DNA from: an uncultured Collinsella sp.
Lineage (GTDB): Bacteria; Actinomycetota; Coriobacteriia; Coriobacteriales; Coriobacteriaceae
Direction of reading: 5' to 3'
DNA length: 64,000 nucleotides
Assembly (NCBI GenBank): GCA_900542315.1
Contig: UQMV01000002.1
Location: 62,001 to 126,000 of the forward strand
Shown: piece after piece, positions 1-8,131 of the stretch
Layout of the letters: the number at the start of each line of letters is the position of its first letter
Position numbering within the stretch: position 1 is the first letter of the stretch
The notes under the pieces: generated by a model
The model's input: only the letters and a program-made list of their open reading frames with translations
What the model was told of the DNA's origin: nothing
Database searches by the model: none
Program-made: the position numbers and the translations under genes

Positions 1-1170
1 GTTGCCGCGCACATCGGCTACCCGCTGCTGGTGCGTCCGAGCTACGTGTTGGGCGGCCGCGGCATGATGATCGCCTACGATGCCGAGCATCTGCGCGATT
101 ACATGGCCGAGGCTGCGCGCATTAGCCCCGACTACCCGGTGTACCTGGACCGCTTCTTGGAGGGCGCGATCGAGTCCGATGTCGACGCCCTGTGCGATGG
201 CGAAGAGGTCTACATCGGCGGCATTCTGGAGCATATCGAGGAGGCCGGTATTCACTCCGGCGACTCTGCGACCTGCATACCGCCGTTCAGCTTTAGCGAG
301 AGCCTGCAGGCAAAGCTTCGCGAGACCACGCGCCGCATCGCGATGGCGCTGGGCGTGCGTGGTCTGGTCAACGTGCAGTACGCCATTAAGGGCGAGACCG
401 TTTACGTGATCGAGGCCAACCCGCGCGCAAGCCGTACCGTCCCGTTTATCTCCAAGGCCACCGGTGTGCCGCTCGCCAAGTGTGCCGCGCGTATCATGGC
501 GGGCGATTCCATCGCGAGCCTGGGCCTGCCGAGCGACGAGCGTCAGCTGGACTGGTTCTGCATGAAGGAAGCCGTTATGCCCTGGGGCCGTTTCCCGGGA
601 GCCGACGTTATTCTGGGCCCCGAGATGAAGTCGACGGGCGAGGTCATGGGTATCGCCAAGAGCTATCCCGAAGCATACGCCAAGACGCAGCTGGCAATTG
701 ACTACAAGCTGCCCGACCCGAGCGCCGGCAAGGTGTTCATCAGCGTGTGCGACCGTGACAAGCGCCACATCCTTTCGGTCGCGCGTATCCTGCGCTACCT
801 GGGCTTTGATATCTGCTCCACCGAGGGTACGGCGCGCGTGCTGCGCGGCGGCAACGTGACCTGCGAGGTCGTGGAGAAGATTAGCGGCCCGCACGACGGT
901 GAGCGCCCCAACATCGGCGACCTCATCGCCGATGGCAAGATCGCGGTGATCATTAACACGCCGTACGGCCCGGGTTCGCGCGGCGATGGCTATCTGCTAC
1001 GTACCGAGGCCGTGCGTCGCGGCGTGACCTGCGTGACCGCGATGTCTGCCGCCAACACGTATGTGAGCGCCATCGAGGCCGTGCGCGAGGACGAGCAGGG
1101 TCACGGCAGCGCCAACGACATGGGCATGGACGTCATCGCCCTACAGGACCTGCCGCAGTACACGGTGTAG
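1..1170 (+). CDS. carB: Carbamoyl-phosphate synthase large subunit, C-terminal part (5' truncated by window)
   Basis: The reading frame is open from base 1 and ends at TAG 1168-1170, giving the last 389 residues of a protein normally about 1070 long. CarB makes carbamoyl phosphate from bicarbonate, ATP and glutamine-derived ammonia for pyrimidines and arginine, in the cytoplasm with CarA. Residues 1-240 are the end of the second ATP-grasp (carbamoyl-phosphate-forming) half, with the conserved IEANPRASRTVPF segment near residue 137. From about residue 240 (AGKVFISVCDRDKRH) the MGS-like allosteric domain follows, including the typical INTPYGPGSRGDGY region. No internal break is seen. carA and the 5' end of carB must lie to the left of the window. 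Confidence 0.96.
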   Translation, partial: VAAHIGYPLLVRPSYVLGGRGMMIAYDAEHLRDYMAEAARISPDYPVYLDRFLEGAIESDVDALCDGEEVYIGGILEHIEEAGIHSGDSATCIPPFSFSESLQAKLRETTRRIAMALGVRGLVNVQYAIKGETVYVIEANPRASRTVPFISKATGVPLAKCAARIMAGDSIASLGLPSDERQLDWFCMKEAVMPWGRFPGADVILGPEMKSTGEVMGIAKSYPEAYAKTQLAIDYKLPDPSAGKVFISVCDRDKRHILSVARILRYLGFDICSTEGTARVLRGGNVTCEVVEKISGPHDGERPNIGDLIADGKIAVIINTPYGPGSRGDGYLLRTEAVRRGVTCVTAMSAANTYVSAIEAVREDEQGHGSANDMGMDVIALQDLPQYTV

Positions 1171-1181
1171 TTGACCTGGCC

Positions 1182-1266
1182 GGCCGGGGCGGGAGCCGGA
1201 CACTTTCTCTCGGAAACTGGGCTTCGCGAAGTTTTCCGAGAGAAAGGTCCGCCTCCCGCCCCGGCC
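1182..1266. repeat. Long imperfect inverted repeat downstream of carB
   Basis: Arms 1182-1216 and 1233-1266 pair over about 34 bp with one mismatch and one bulge. The loop is short and itself contains the small palindrome CTTCGCGAAG. There is no T-run, so intrinsic termination is uncertain. It lies 11 bp after the carB stop. Confidence 0.8.
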
Positions 1267-1336
1267 TGCGGTGACTCGGTAGCACCGTGTGCTGCCGAAG
1301 GGGCTCTGCGCGATGACTAGGGCTGAATAAAAAGTG

Positions 1337-1378
1337 AGTGTGGGCCCTGCCGTTCGTTCGAACGACAGGGCCCACACT
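1337..1378. terminator. 20-bp hairpin with 2-nt loop, possible bidirectional terminator
   Basis: Arms 1337-1356 and 1359-1378 are complementary with a single G-T wobble, around a TT loop. The hairpin is flanked by AATAAAAA on the left and TAATAATT on the right. Termination is inferred from stem strength and A/T-rich flanks, not from a clean T-run. Confidence 0.5.
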
Positions 1379-1422
1379 AATAATTCAGCAAACGTACGTC
1401 ATAGCAATTCCCGGTAGGTCGA

Positions 1423-1514
1423 GGGTGCCCCGCGGCGGTCTGGTGTTTTCATCTGAACGACTTTGCGAAGCAACCGGAGTGAAGATGAAAACACCAGACC
1501 GCCGCGGGGCACCC
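1423..1514. repeat. Perfect 32-bp inverted repeat upstream of purE
   Basis: Arms 1423-1454 and 1483-1514 are perfectly complementary over 32 bp around a 28-nt loop. The arms contain CCCCGCGGCGG and end in GATGAAAAC-type sequence. It lies about 90 bp upstream of the purE start, so it could be a terminator for upstream transcription, a cruciform site or an mRNA leader structure. Confidence 0.85.
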
Positions 1515-1607
1515 GCAGACCGCAGGGACGGGAGCAGCTATACTACTCTCAGTAGTTAAGGGTCGCGGATCCGCCGCGTCGCCGTTCTCAACAGGAGGTC
1601 TTTGTTT

Positions 1608-2072
1608 ATGGCAGATCAAAAGCCGGTTGTCGGGATCATCATGGGTTCCAAGTCCGATCTGGGCGTTATGGAAGGCTGCACCGCCGAGCTCGAGGCGCTG
1701 GGTGTGCCCTATGAGCTCGTGATCGCGAGCGCACACCGCACGCCGGCGAAGGTCCACGAGTGGGCTTCGACTGCTGCTGATCGCGGTATCAAAGTGATTA
1801 TCGCCGCCGCCGGCAAGGCCGCTCACCTGGGTGGTGTCGTTGCTGCCTTTACGCCGCTGCCGGTTATCGGTGTGCCTATGAAGACGAGTGACCTGGGCGG
1901 TATGGATTCGCTGCTGTCGATGGTGCAGATGCCTTCGGGTGTGCCCGTGGCCTGCGTTGCCATCAACGGTGCCAAGAACGCCGCCATTTACGCCACGCAG
2001 ATTCTGGGCGCATGCGACCCCGAGTACCGCAAGGTTATCGAGAAGATGAAGCAGGAGATGGCCGACGCCTAG
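1608..2072 (+). CDS. purE: N5-carboxyaminoimidazole ribonucleotide mutase (PurE class I)
   Basis: This 154-aa cytoplasmic protein is the usual PurE length. PurE rearranges N5-CAIR to CAIR in de novo purine synthesis. Diagnostic motifs are GSKSDL near residue 13 and ASAHRTP near residue 43, followed by the glycine-rich AAAGKAAHLGGVVAA segment. I chose ATG 1608 because AGGAGG (1592-1597) sits at ideal distance; a TTG two codons upstream is less likely. No adjacent purK was found, so its carboxylating partner must be elsewhere. The next gene starts 35 bp downstream, so co-transcription with the sortase is possible. Confidence 0.96.
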   Translation: MADQKPVVGIIMGSKSDLGVMEGCTAELEALGVPYELVIASAHRTPAKVHEWASTAADRGIKVIIAAAGKAAHLGGVVAAFTPLPVIGVPMKTSDLGGMDSLLSMVQMPSGVPVACVAINGAKNAAIYATQILGACDPEYRKVIEKMKQEMADA

Positions 2073-2107
2073 GCGTTCCGCCGTTTCACCGCAGTATAAG
2101 GAGAGCC

Positions 2108-3106
2108 ATGTCCGACTATCAGGGAAAACGATTCAAGGCTTCTCAGATTCCCGATCCGTCGAAGCCGGGTGCTGCTCGTGCGGCACAGCAGGGTCGGACA
2201 TCCTCTCCTCAGCAGCAGCGCGTGCCGCGTCCCGTGACACCGGCGACGCATCGTCGACAGGACGCGCCGGCCGCATATCGTCCTTCGTCTTATAGCACCG
2301 CTAAAAAACCGCCCCGGTCTTCATCGCATGCCGCGCCGTCGGATTACACCGAGCCGCCGCGCAAAAAGCTCCGCTCCATTATTCCCATTCTGCTCATCAT
2401 CGTGGGCATCGGTCTGATTGTCGCTGCCGCCGCTATCTTTATTAATGCTCAGATTGGCTATAAGCAGGCGAGCGATTCGTATCAGAAAATCGAGAAGCAA
2501 TATATAAGCGACAAGGACGCCAGCGGCGTGCCGATTATCGACTTTGATGCACTTGCCCAGACGAATCCCGAGGTTGTGGGTTGGATTTACGCGCCCGGCA
2601 CCAACATCAACTATCCCGTGGTGCAGACCAACAACAACTCCAAGTACCTCAACACGCTGTTTGACGGTACATCTAACGCGTCCGGTGCCATTTTCTTGGA
2701 TAGCGATGACACCGCGCCGGGAATGGTTGACCAGCAGACCACGATCTACGGCCACCACATGAATGACGGGTCGATGTTCAACGTGATTTCGGACACTACT
2801 GATCAGGCGACGTTCGATAGCATTGAATATGTGTACTACATCACGCGCGATGCGACGTATAAGCTGCGACCACTGGCGACCAAAGTTGTCGAGGACACGT
2901 ATGCCAAGGCGCGCGCGACCAATTTTGAGGGCGACGATGGGCTGACGAGTTATCTGTCCGAAATGCTCGACGGGGCATCGGCAGTGGCAAGCGATGCGGG
3001 CGACCGCGCCGCCTCGGCAACTAAGGTCGTAACGCTTGTGACCTGTCGTTCGCTATCGCTGAGCAACACGCGTGCCGTCATGGTGCTCACGCCGGTTGAG
3101 GAATAG
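2108..3106 (+). CDS. srtB: Class B sortase, membrane-anchored transpeptidase
   Basis: This is a 332-aa protein. Residues 1-88 are a polar, proline/serine/lysine-rich cytoplasmic segment. One membrane helix follows at about 90-115 (IIPILLIIVGIGLIVAA), then an extracellular sortase fold. The catalytic triad is visible: His in IYGHHMND (about 215), Cys in TLVTCRS (about 313) and Arg in SNTRAVMV (about 321). TLVTC and the spacing indicate class B. Such enzymes attach substrates to peptidoglycan or build pili. ATG 2108 is preceded by AAGGAGAG; the open frame extends upstream inside purE but without a ribosome site. No substrate is adjacent. The LPTTG and LAxTG proteins of this window lie 15-56 kb away and would normally be substrates of other sortase classes. 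Confidence 0.93.
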   Translation: MSDYQGKRFKASQIPDPSKPGAARAAQQGRTSSPQQQRVPRPVTPATHRRQDAPAAYRPSSYSTAKKPPRSSSHAAPSDYTEPPRKKLRSIIPILLIIVGIGLIVAAAAIFINAQIGYKQASDSYQKIEKQYISDKDASGVPIIDFDALAQTNPEVVGWIYAPGTNINYPVVQTNNNSKYLNTLFDGTSNASGAIFLDSDDTAPGMVDQQTTIYGHHMNDGSMFNVISDTTDQATFDSIEYVYYITRDATYKLRPLATKVVEDTYAKARATNFEGDDGLTSYLSEMLDGASAVASDAGDRAASATKVVTLVTCRSLSLSNTRAVMVLTPVEE

Positions 3107-3166
3107 ATTATCCAGGGGTAGCAAAACCCGTCCTAAATTGGCTACTCGCTGACAGTAGAGGGAGAA

Positions 3167-3586
3167 ATGATGCTTGAGAACGGCAAAACGATGCCTTCGA
3201 TTGATGCTTGGCTGCGCGAGGCCAAGGCCGATTCGTCGGCACCTGCGTGCGGTATGTATCTGACACATAACGGTGTGGTGCGCGCGACGCCCAAGGCCGA
3301 GGCGCGCGGTGTCGAGACCGATGGCGTGGCGCCGGGCCACAAGGTGGGCGGCATGGTGTTTGGCTACGACGCCAGCAAGGTGCAGGCTGCTATCGAGGCC
3401 ACGCGCGCGATGCCGGGTATCGGCTATGCGCGCGTGTGGCTGGCGAGCGGTGAGCTTGCCGTAGGCGACGACATCATGCTCGTGCTCATCGGCGGGGACA
3501 TTCGCCCGCACGTGGTCGATGCGCTGCAGGCGCTCGTTGGCACCATCAAGAACGAATGCGTGAGTGAGGTCGAGCACGAGGCGTAG
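3167..3586 (+). CDS. MoaE-like (molybdopterin synthase catalytic subunit-like) protein
   Basis: This 139-aa protein resembles the MoaE family, which transfers sulfur from MoaD to precursor Z in molybdenum cofactor synthesis. The match rests on an ARVWLASGELAVGDDIMLVLIGG core, like the GELxVGDxxVxVxV strand of MoaE, and the following HVVDALQALVGTIKNE helix. The usual C-terminal WKKE-type lysine motif is absent; only the lysine of TIKNE remains. Two ATGs (3167, 3170) follow a GGGAG site and cannot be distinguished. No moaD or other moa gene is nearby. It could be an active divergent enzyme or a repurposed homologue. Confidence 0.62.
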   Translation: MMLENGKTMPSIDAWLREAKADSSAPACGMYLTHNGVVRATPKAEARGVETDGVAPGHKVGGMVFGYDASKVQAAIEATRAMPGIGYARVWLASGELAVGDDIMLVLIGGDIRPHVVDALQALVGTIKNECVSEVEHEA

Positions 3587-3615
3587 AGGCTTGCGTCGAT
3601 AGAAGACTCGTTTAT

Positions 3616-3656
3616 AAAAATGCCCGCCGGTACGTGTGATACCGGGGGGCATTTTG
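3616..3656. terminator. Bidirectional intrinsic terminator
   Basis: A stem of about 16 bp (3616-3632 with 3640-3656, one mismatch) has A-rich and T-rich outer flanks. It lies between the convergent MoaE-like gene and the CmpB-type gene, so it can serve both strands. Confidence 0.8.
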
Positions 3657-3676
3657 CGTTTTGGGTGCGGTGGACG

Positions 3677-4906
3677 CTACACGCGCGTCGCATCCTTGGG
3701 GCTCATGGTCATGCTCTGGAAGCGGTTCTCCATGTAGTCGTTATCGAAATACTTGCCGTAGAACTGCGCGACGGGAATATCCGGCTCCGTGCCGTTGACG
3801 CGCTGGTACCAATAATCGAGCGACTGCAGCGTCATGACGCCGTCGACCAGCATAATGATGGTGAAGATGACGGTAGCCGAGTAGCGACTCTTCCACGGAA
3901 TCATGTTGATGAGCTTGAGCAGCCTCGGCAGCAGCAGCTTGATCCAGATGAGGCCACCCAGGCCCCACAGGCAGGCGAAGCCCGTGCAGGTACGTCCGCC
4001 GGTAAGGACGGCGAGCGGATCGGGCATGCCAAAGAGCTTCATATGCGAGTAGCTCCACGAGACCACGCCAAACGAGGTCTGCATAAACCAGCCCACGAAC
4101 ACCTCAAAGCTTGCACCGAGCAGCGCGCTCACCAAAAAGATAATGATGGGGTTCTTTTTGTAGAAGCGGTTGAGCACCATGGTCATGAGTACGGCGCCAA
4201 ATCCGTAGATGGGGCTGAAGGGGCCAAACAGCATGCCGGCGCGGTTCTGGAAGACGCCCGGGTCGTCGACCGTTATGTGCCAGATGTCCTCGGCGATCAG
4301 GCCGAGTATGCAGCAGACAAAGAATACCCAGAACAGGTTGAAGTAGTTGAGCTTGATGTAGCCCTCGCCGGTTTCATCGCGCCCGAGCATGCCCTCGGCG
4401 GCGGCGTCGCGATCGAGCATCTCCTGCAGGCGGCGCTGCAGCTCGCGCTCCTGGCGCAGCGTGGGGTCGACGGTGGCCGAAAGCGCGACGAGGATGCCGA
4501 GCTGGATGGCAGGGCGCAGCAAGAAGGGCCCGATGCCCTGGAGCATCACGTCAACCAAAAGCTCGACGACGGTAAACGCGATAAGGATATAGGACAGGCG
4601 AGCGGCGTTGCGACGCTGGTTTTTGATAAGGTCCAGGCCAAAGATGATCAGGATGACGGCGCTTGCCGCAGAGAGCATGATGCCGGCGACGATAAGGCCG
4701 ACCGCGACGAGTGTGTTGTCGCCGAGCTTGGCGGCGGCGTTGCCGTTGATGAGCGCGGTGATGACCTGCCACATAAAGGCGCCGACCGAAGGGAGCGTGC
4801 CCACGCCGGACAGGATGCATAGGACGGCGTACACCTTAATGATGAGGGGGATCTTCTTGACCTCCGTGGCGCTGGGGACGCTGGGGTCGAGTTCGTTTCG
4901 ATCCAT
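3677..4906 (-). CDS. CmpB-type integral membrane protein (putative ABC-transporter type IV family)
   Basis: This 409-aa multi-span membrane protein has a second half that matches the widespread family annotated as putative ABC transporter permease (Pfam ABC_trans_CmpB). Diagnostic stretches are a tryptophan-rich helix (WVFFVCCILGLIAEDIWH), NRAGMLFGPFSPIYGFGAVL and a GFACLWGLGGLIWIK segment. The N-terminal half adds about five hydrophobic helices, then a charged loop with RQERELQRRLQEM. ATG 4904-4906 is preceded on the minus strand by AAAGG; the frame continues upstream without a site. No ABC ATPase is adjacent, so transport is unproven and the substrate unknown. Confidence 0.75.
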   Translation of the reverse strand: MDRNELDPSVPSATEVKKIPLIIKVYAVLCILSGVGTLPSVGAFMWQVITALINGNAAAKLGDNTLVAVGLIVAGIMLSAASAVILIIFGLDLIKNQRRNAARLSYILIAFTVVELLVDVMLQGIGPFLLRPAIQLGILVALSATVDPTLRQERELQRRLQEMLDRDAAAEGMLGRDETGEGYIKLNYFNLFWVFFVCCILGLIAEDIWHITVDDPGVFQNRAGMLFGPFSPIYGFGAVLMTMVLNRFYKKNPIIIFLVSALLGASFEVFVGWFMQTSFGVVSWSYSHMKLFGMPDPLAVLTGGRTCTGFACLWGLGGLIWIKLLLPRLLKLINMIPWKSRYSATVIFTIIMLVDGVMTLQSLDYWYQRVNGTEPDIPVAQFYGKYFDNDYMENRFQSMTMSPKDATRV

Positions 4907-5153
4907 ACATAACCTTTCTCGTTTTGCTGTAGGTACAAGGATACGCCGCCGACCTGCCAAAAGACAGGACGAACGTCCCAATTGCAACAATGCAAGCCCC
5001 AACGGCGGGCGAGACGCGTCGCAACGGAAGTATGCGGGATCGTCGGCCCCGAGGCGGTTGCCCAATAAAATGTTTGGCTGCAAAACGGATTATAAGCTCG
5101 GTGGGCTTTTAAAAAGCGCTGTTCATGCGCGGGAGTGCTTGTCTTGCCGTGCG

Positions 5154-5159
5154 TATAAT
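5154..5159 (+). promoter_or_regulatory. Possible -10 element of purF
   Basis: A consensus TATAAT lies 42 bp upstream of the purF start codon. No good -35 hexamer is seen 16-18 bp upstream, so only the -10 is supported. Confidence 0.4.
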
Positions 5160-5200
5160 AGGGCAGGTAACGCCAAATAACGAGGCTCTGAGGGGATGCC

Positions 5201-6871
5201 ATGTCTCAAGAAACCATCCGCGCGGCCGAGCGTGCTGCGGGACAGGTGAAGACCATGTCGACGTATGATCCGGACTCCGACCAGCTGCATGAGGAATGCG
5301 GCATTTTTGGTGTGTGGGCACCCGATCGCGATGTGGCTCGACTGACGTACTTTGGTCTGCGCGCGCTGCAGCATCGCGGCCAGGAATCGGCGGGAATCGC
5401 CGTGGGTGATGGCGGCACGGTTATGGTCCGCAAGGATCTGGGCCTGCTCGACCGCGTGTTCTCCAACGCCGACCTGTCGACGCTCTCCGGCCAGCTGGCC
5501 GTGGGCCACGTGCGCTATGGCACTGCCGGTGCCAAGAGCTGGGAAGCCTCGCAGCCGCATCTCTCCACCATCAACAGCGTCATTATCGCGCTTGCTCACA
5601 ACGGCACTCTGGTCAACACCGACGAGCTGCGCCGCCAGCTGATCGAGCTGGGCGTGCCGTTCCTCTCCAATTCGGATTCCGAGGTCGCGACCAAGCTTAT
5701 CGGCTACTTTACTCAGCGTACAGGCCATCTGCGCGAGGGCATTCGCAAGACCATGGAGCTCGTGCGCGGCGGCTACGCCATGACGCTCATCAACGAGCAG
5801 GCGCTCTACGCATTCCGCGATCCGCACGGCATTCGCCCGCTCGTGCTGGGCAAGCTGGTGGACGAGGGTCTGGACCAGGCCGATGCCGCATCCGTTTCGC
5901 AGCTGCCCTCGCAAGACGGCGCCACGACGGTCGACTCCGCCGTCCATGTCACGCGCGCCGGCGGCTGGGTCGTTGCTTCCGAGACCTGCGCACTCGACAT
6001 CGTGGGTGCCGAGTACGTCCGTGACGTCCGTCCCGGCGAGATCTTGCGCATCAGCGCCGAGGGTCTGGTATCCGAGCAGGGCGTGCCTGCAGCCGAAGAG
6101 CCCGCAAACTGCATCTTTGAGCAGGTCTACTTTGCCCGCCCCGACTCCATCATGAACGGCAAGAGCGTCTATGCCTGCCGTTACGACATGGGTCGTCAGC
6201 TGGCACACGAAGAGCCCGTCGAGGCCGACCTGGTCATCGGCGTGCCCGACTCCGGCCTGCCGCCTGCGGAGGGCTATTCGCACGAGAGCGGCATTCCCTT
6301 TGGCGAGGGCCTCATCAAGAACCGTTACGTGGGCCGTACGTTTATCGAGCCTACGCAGGAGTTGCGCGCCATGGGCGTGCGCATGAAGCTTAACCCGCTG
6401 CGCGACAACATCGAGGGCAAGCGCCTGGTCGTCATCGACGACTCCATCGTGCGCGGCACCACCATGGTGCAGCTCGTCAAGATGCTGCGCAACGCTGGCG
6501 CCAAGGAGATTCATATCCGCATCAACTCGCCCGAGGTCATCTGGCCGTGCTTCTACGGTATCGATACTGACGTGCAGTCGCAGCTTATCAGCGCCAACAA
6601 AACGGTCGACGAGATTTGCGAGTACATTGGCGCCGATTCGCTGGCTTTCCTTTCGGTCGAGGGCCTGCTTAAGGTCATGCCCAAGGGCGGTTACTGCGAT
6701 GCGTGCTTTACCGGCCGCTACCCCGTGGCGATTCCCGAGAGCTTTGGCCGCGACAAGTTCATGGAGGGCTTTAAGCCTCGCAACCTGGACAAACCGCTGC
6801 ACGTTGACGACGACGCCGTGGTCGAGAAATACGACGACCGCAGCTGGGAAGAGGAGCACGGCGAGGCCTAA
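5201..6871 (+). CDS. purF: Amidophosphoribosyltransferase, propeptide-bearing
   Basis: This 556-aa enzyme makes phosphoribosylamine from PRPP and glutamine, the first committed purine step. The N-terminal nucleophile glutamine-amidotransferase domain begins at Cys33 (EECGIFGVW), so a 32-residue propeptide must be removed. The phosphoribosyltransferase domain carries the PRPP loop VVIDDSIVRGTTM near residue 410. Cysteines at NCIFEQVYFARPDS and at GYCDACFTG fit the Fe-S-containing Bacillus-type subgroup. ATG 5201 follows GAGGGGA; a second in-frame ATG at codon 19 would shorten the propeptide. purM and purN follow on the same strand after a 156-bp gap that holds a palindromic repeat. Confidence 0.97.
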   Translation: MSQETIRAAERAAGQVKTMSTYDPDSDQLHEECGIFGVWAPDRDVARLTYFGLRALQHRGQESAGIAVGDGGTVMVRKDLGLLDRVFSNADLSTLSGQLAVGHVRYGTAGAKSWEASQPHLSTINSVIIALAHNGTLVNTDELRRQLIELGVPFLSNSDSEVATKLIGYFTQRTGHLREGIRKTMELVRGGYAMTLINEQALYAFRDPHGIRPLVLGKLVDEGLDQADAASVSQLPSQDGATTVDSAVHVTRAGGWVVASETCALDIVGAEYVRDVRPGEILRISAEGLVSEQGVPAAEEPANCIFEQVYFARPDSIMNGKSVYACRYDMGRQLAHEEPVEADLVIGVPDSGLPPAEGYSHESGIPFGEGLIKNRYVGRTFIEPTQELRAMGVRMKLNPLRDNIEGKRLVVIDDSIVRGTTMVQLVKMLRNAGAKEIHIRINSPEVIWPCFYGIDTDVQSQLISANKTVDEICEYIGADSLAFLSVEGLLKVMPKGGYCDACFTGRYPVAIPESFGRDKFMEGFKPRNLDKPLHVDDDAVVEKYDDRSWEEEHGEA

Positions 6872-6910
6872 AACCTGCCATTTAGGGACAGGTTTATTTT
6901 GGTAGGTTTT
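6870..6910. repeat. Palindromic repeat of the AAAACCTGCCA family, copy 1
   Basis: The outer arms AAAACCTGCCA and TGGTAGGTTTT enclose a GGGACAGGTTTATTT-type centre. The repeat overlaps the purF stop codon. Copies 2 and 3 are at 30194-30231 (same orientation) and 30357-30394 (opposite orientation). Confidence 0.75.
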
Positions 6911-7027
6911 ACCTGCTGTTTTGTTGATTTGACGGCGCGTGACGTTATGGCGCGCGCCGAAATGAACGCAACTATGAGTACCGTCTCGCGCTTGTGCGGC
7001 GAGCGGTAGTGGGAGAGGAAGGCTCAG

Positions 7028-8131
7028 ATGAGCGACAGCAAGCATGTGACGTATGAGGACGCCGGCGTCGATACCGCCGAGGGCGGCCGCGCCGTCGACG
7101 CTATTAAGCAGATGGTCAAGGACACCAATCGCCCTGAGGTCATCGGCGGCATCGGTGGCTTTGGTGGCTTATTCTCGGCCGCCGCGCTTAAGGATATGGA
7201 AGACCCGATTCTGATCAGCGGTACCGACGGCGTGGGCACCAAACTTGTGCTCGCCCAGATCATGGACCGTCACGAGACGGTGGGCCAGGACCTGGTCGCC
7301 ATGTGCGTCAACGACATTCTGGCTTCGGGCGCCGAGCCGCTGTTCTTCCTGGACTACGTTGCCATCGGCCACATTGAGGCCGAGCACATGGCAAAGATCA
7401 TCAAGGGTGTGGCCGATGGCTGCAAGCTCGCGGGCTGCGCGCTCGTGGGCGGCGAGATGGCCGAGCACCCGGGCGTCATGGCTCCGGCCGACTACGACCT
7501 TGCCGGCTTTACCGTGGGCGTCGTCGACCGTCCCAAGATGCTCGATCCCGCAAACGTCCGCCCGGGCGATGTGATCCTGGGCCTGCCCTCCACCGGCGTG
7601 CATTCCAACGGCTACTCGCTCGTGCGCAAGGTCATTGGCGTCGACGGCATTAAGCCGGGCACGCCCGAGGCCGCCGCTAAGGCCGAGGAGCTGAGCCGTC
7701 CGCTCGAGGAACTCGGCGGTGCATCGCTGGCAGACGCCCTGTTGGCCCCCACGCGCATCTATGTCAAGCCGATTCTTGAGCTGCTCCGCGGCGGCGCTCC
7801 GGTGCACGCCATCGCCCACATCACTGGCGGTGGTATTACCGAGAACCTCAACCGCGCGCTCGCCGACGACGTCGACGCCGTGGTCACCCGCAACGGCGCC
7901 GAGATGGGTTGGGACGTTCCGCCCGTCATCACCTACGTGTCGCGCCAGGCCAAGCTCGCGCCCAACGAGGCATGCAAGACCTTCAACATGGGCGTTGGCC
8001 TGTGCCTGATCGTCGCCCCCGAGGACGAGGCCGCGGTGACCGAGGCTCTGGTCGCGCTGGGCGAGAAGCCGTTCCGCGTGGGCGAGTGCGTCGAGGGTTC
8101 CGGTAAGGTCGTGTACTCCGATGAGCGCTAA
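7028..8131 (+). CDS. purM: Phosphoribosylformylglycinamidine cyclo-ligase (AIR synthetase)
   Basis: This 367-aa protein converts FGAM to AIR with ATP, the fifth step of purine synthesis. It shows the PurM signature: YEDAGVD near residue 9, a glycine-rich GGIGGFGGLF loop, and SGTDGVGTKL near residue 61. GLPSTGVHSNGYSLVRKV and AHITGGGITENLNR mark the second half. Length is slightly above the typical 345. ATG 7028 follows GGGAGAGGAAGG. It overlaps purN by 11 bp, so the two are probably translationally coupled. Confidence 0.97.
   Translation: MSDSKHVTYEDAGVDTAEGGRAVDAIKQMVKDTNRPEVIGGIGGFGGLFSAAALKDMEDPILISGTDGVGTKLVLAQIMDRHETVGQDLVAMCVNDILASGAEPLFFLDYVAIGHIEAEHMAKIIKGVADGCKLAGCALVGGEMAEHPGVMAPADYDLAGFTVGVVDRPKMLDPANVRPGDVILGLPSTGVHSNGYSLVRKVIGVDGIKPGTPEAAAKAEELSRPLEELGGASLADALLAPTRIYVKPILELLRGGAPVHAIAHITGGGITENLNRALADDVDAVVTRNGAEMGWDVPPVITYVSRQAKLAPNEACKTFNMGVGLCLIVAPEDEAAVTEALVALGEKPFRVGECVEGSGKVVYSDER

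Larger units (their letters stand above)
1171..1607. other. Gene-free intergenic region with three inverted repeats
   Basis: This 437-bp gap between carB and purE has no convincing coding frame. It holds three successive inverted repeats (1182-1266, 1337-1378, 1423-1514), then an AT-richer stretch with a possible -10 (TATACT at 1539-1544), and the AGGAGG ribosome site of purE at 1592-1597. Confidence 0.7.

Noticed and set aside
5100..5200. Purine riboswitch upstream of purF
   Set aside because: The short leader lacks the conserved three-way-junction sequences.
5123..7045. Antisense 640-codon frame opposite purF
   Set aside because: It is a shadow of purF created by codon bias; the protein is of low complexity and lacks recognisable motifs.
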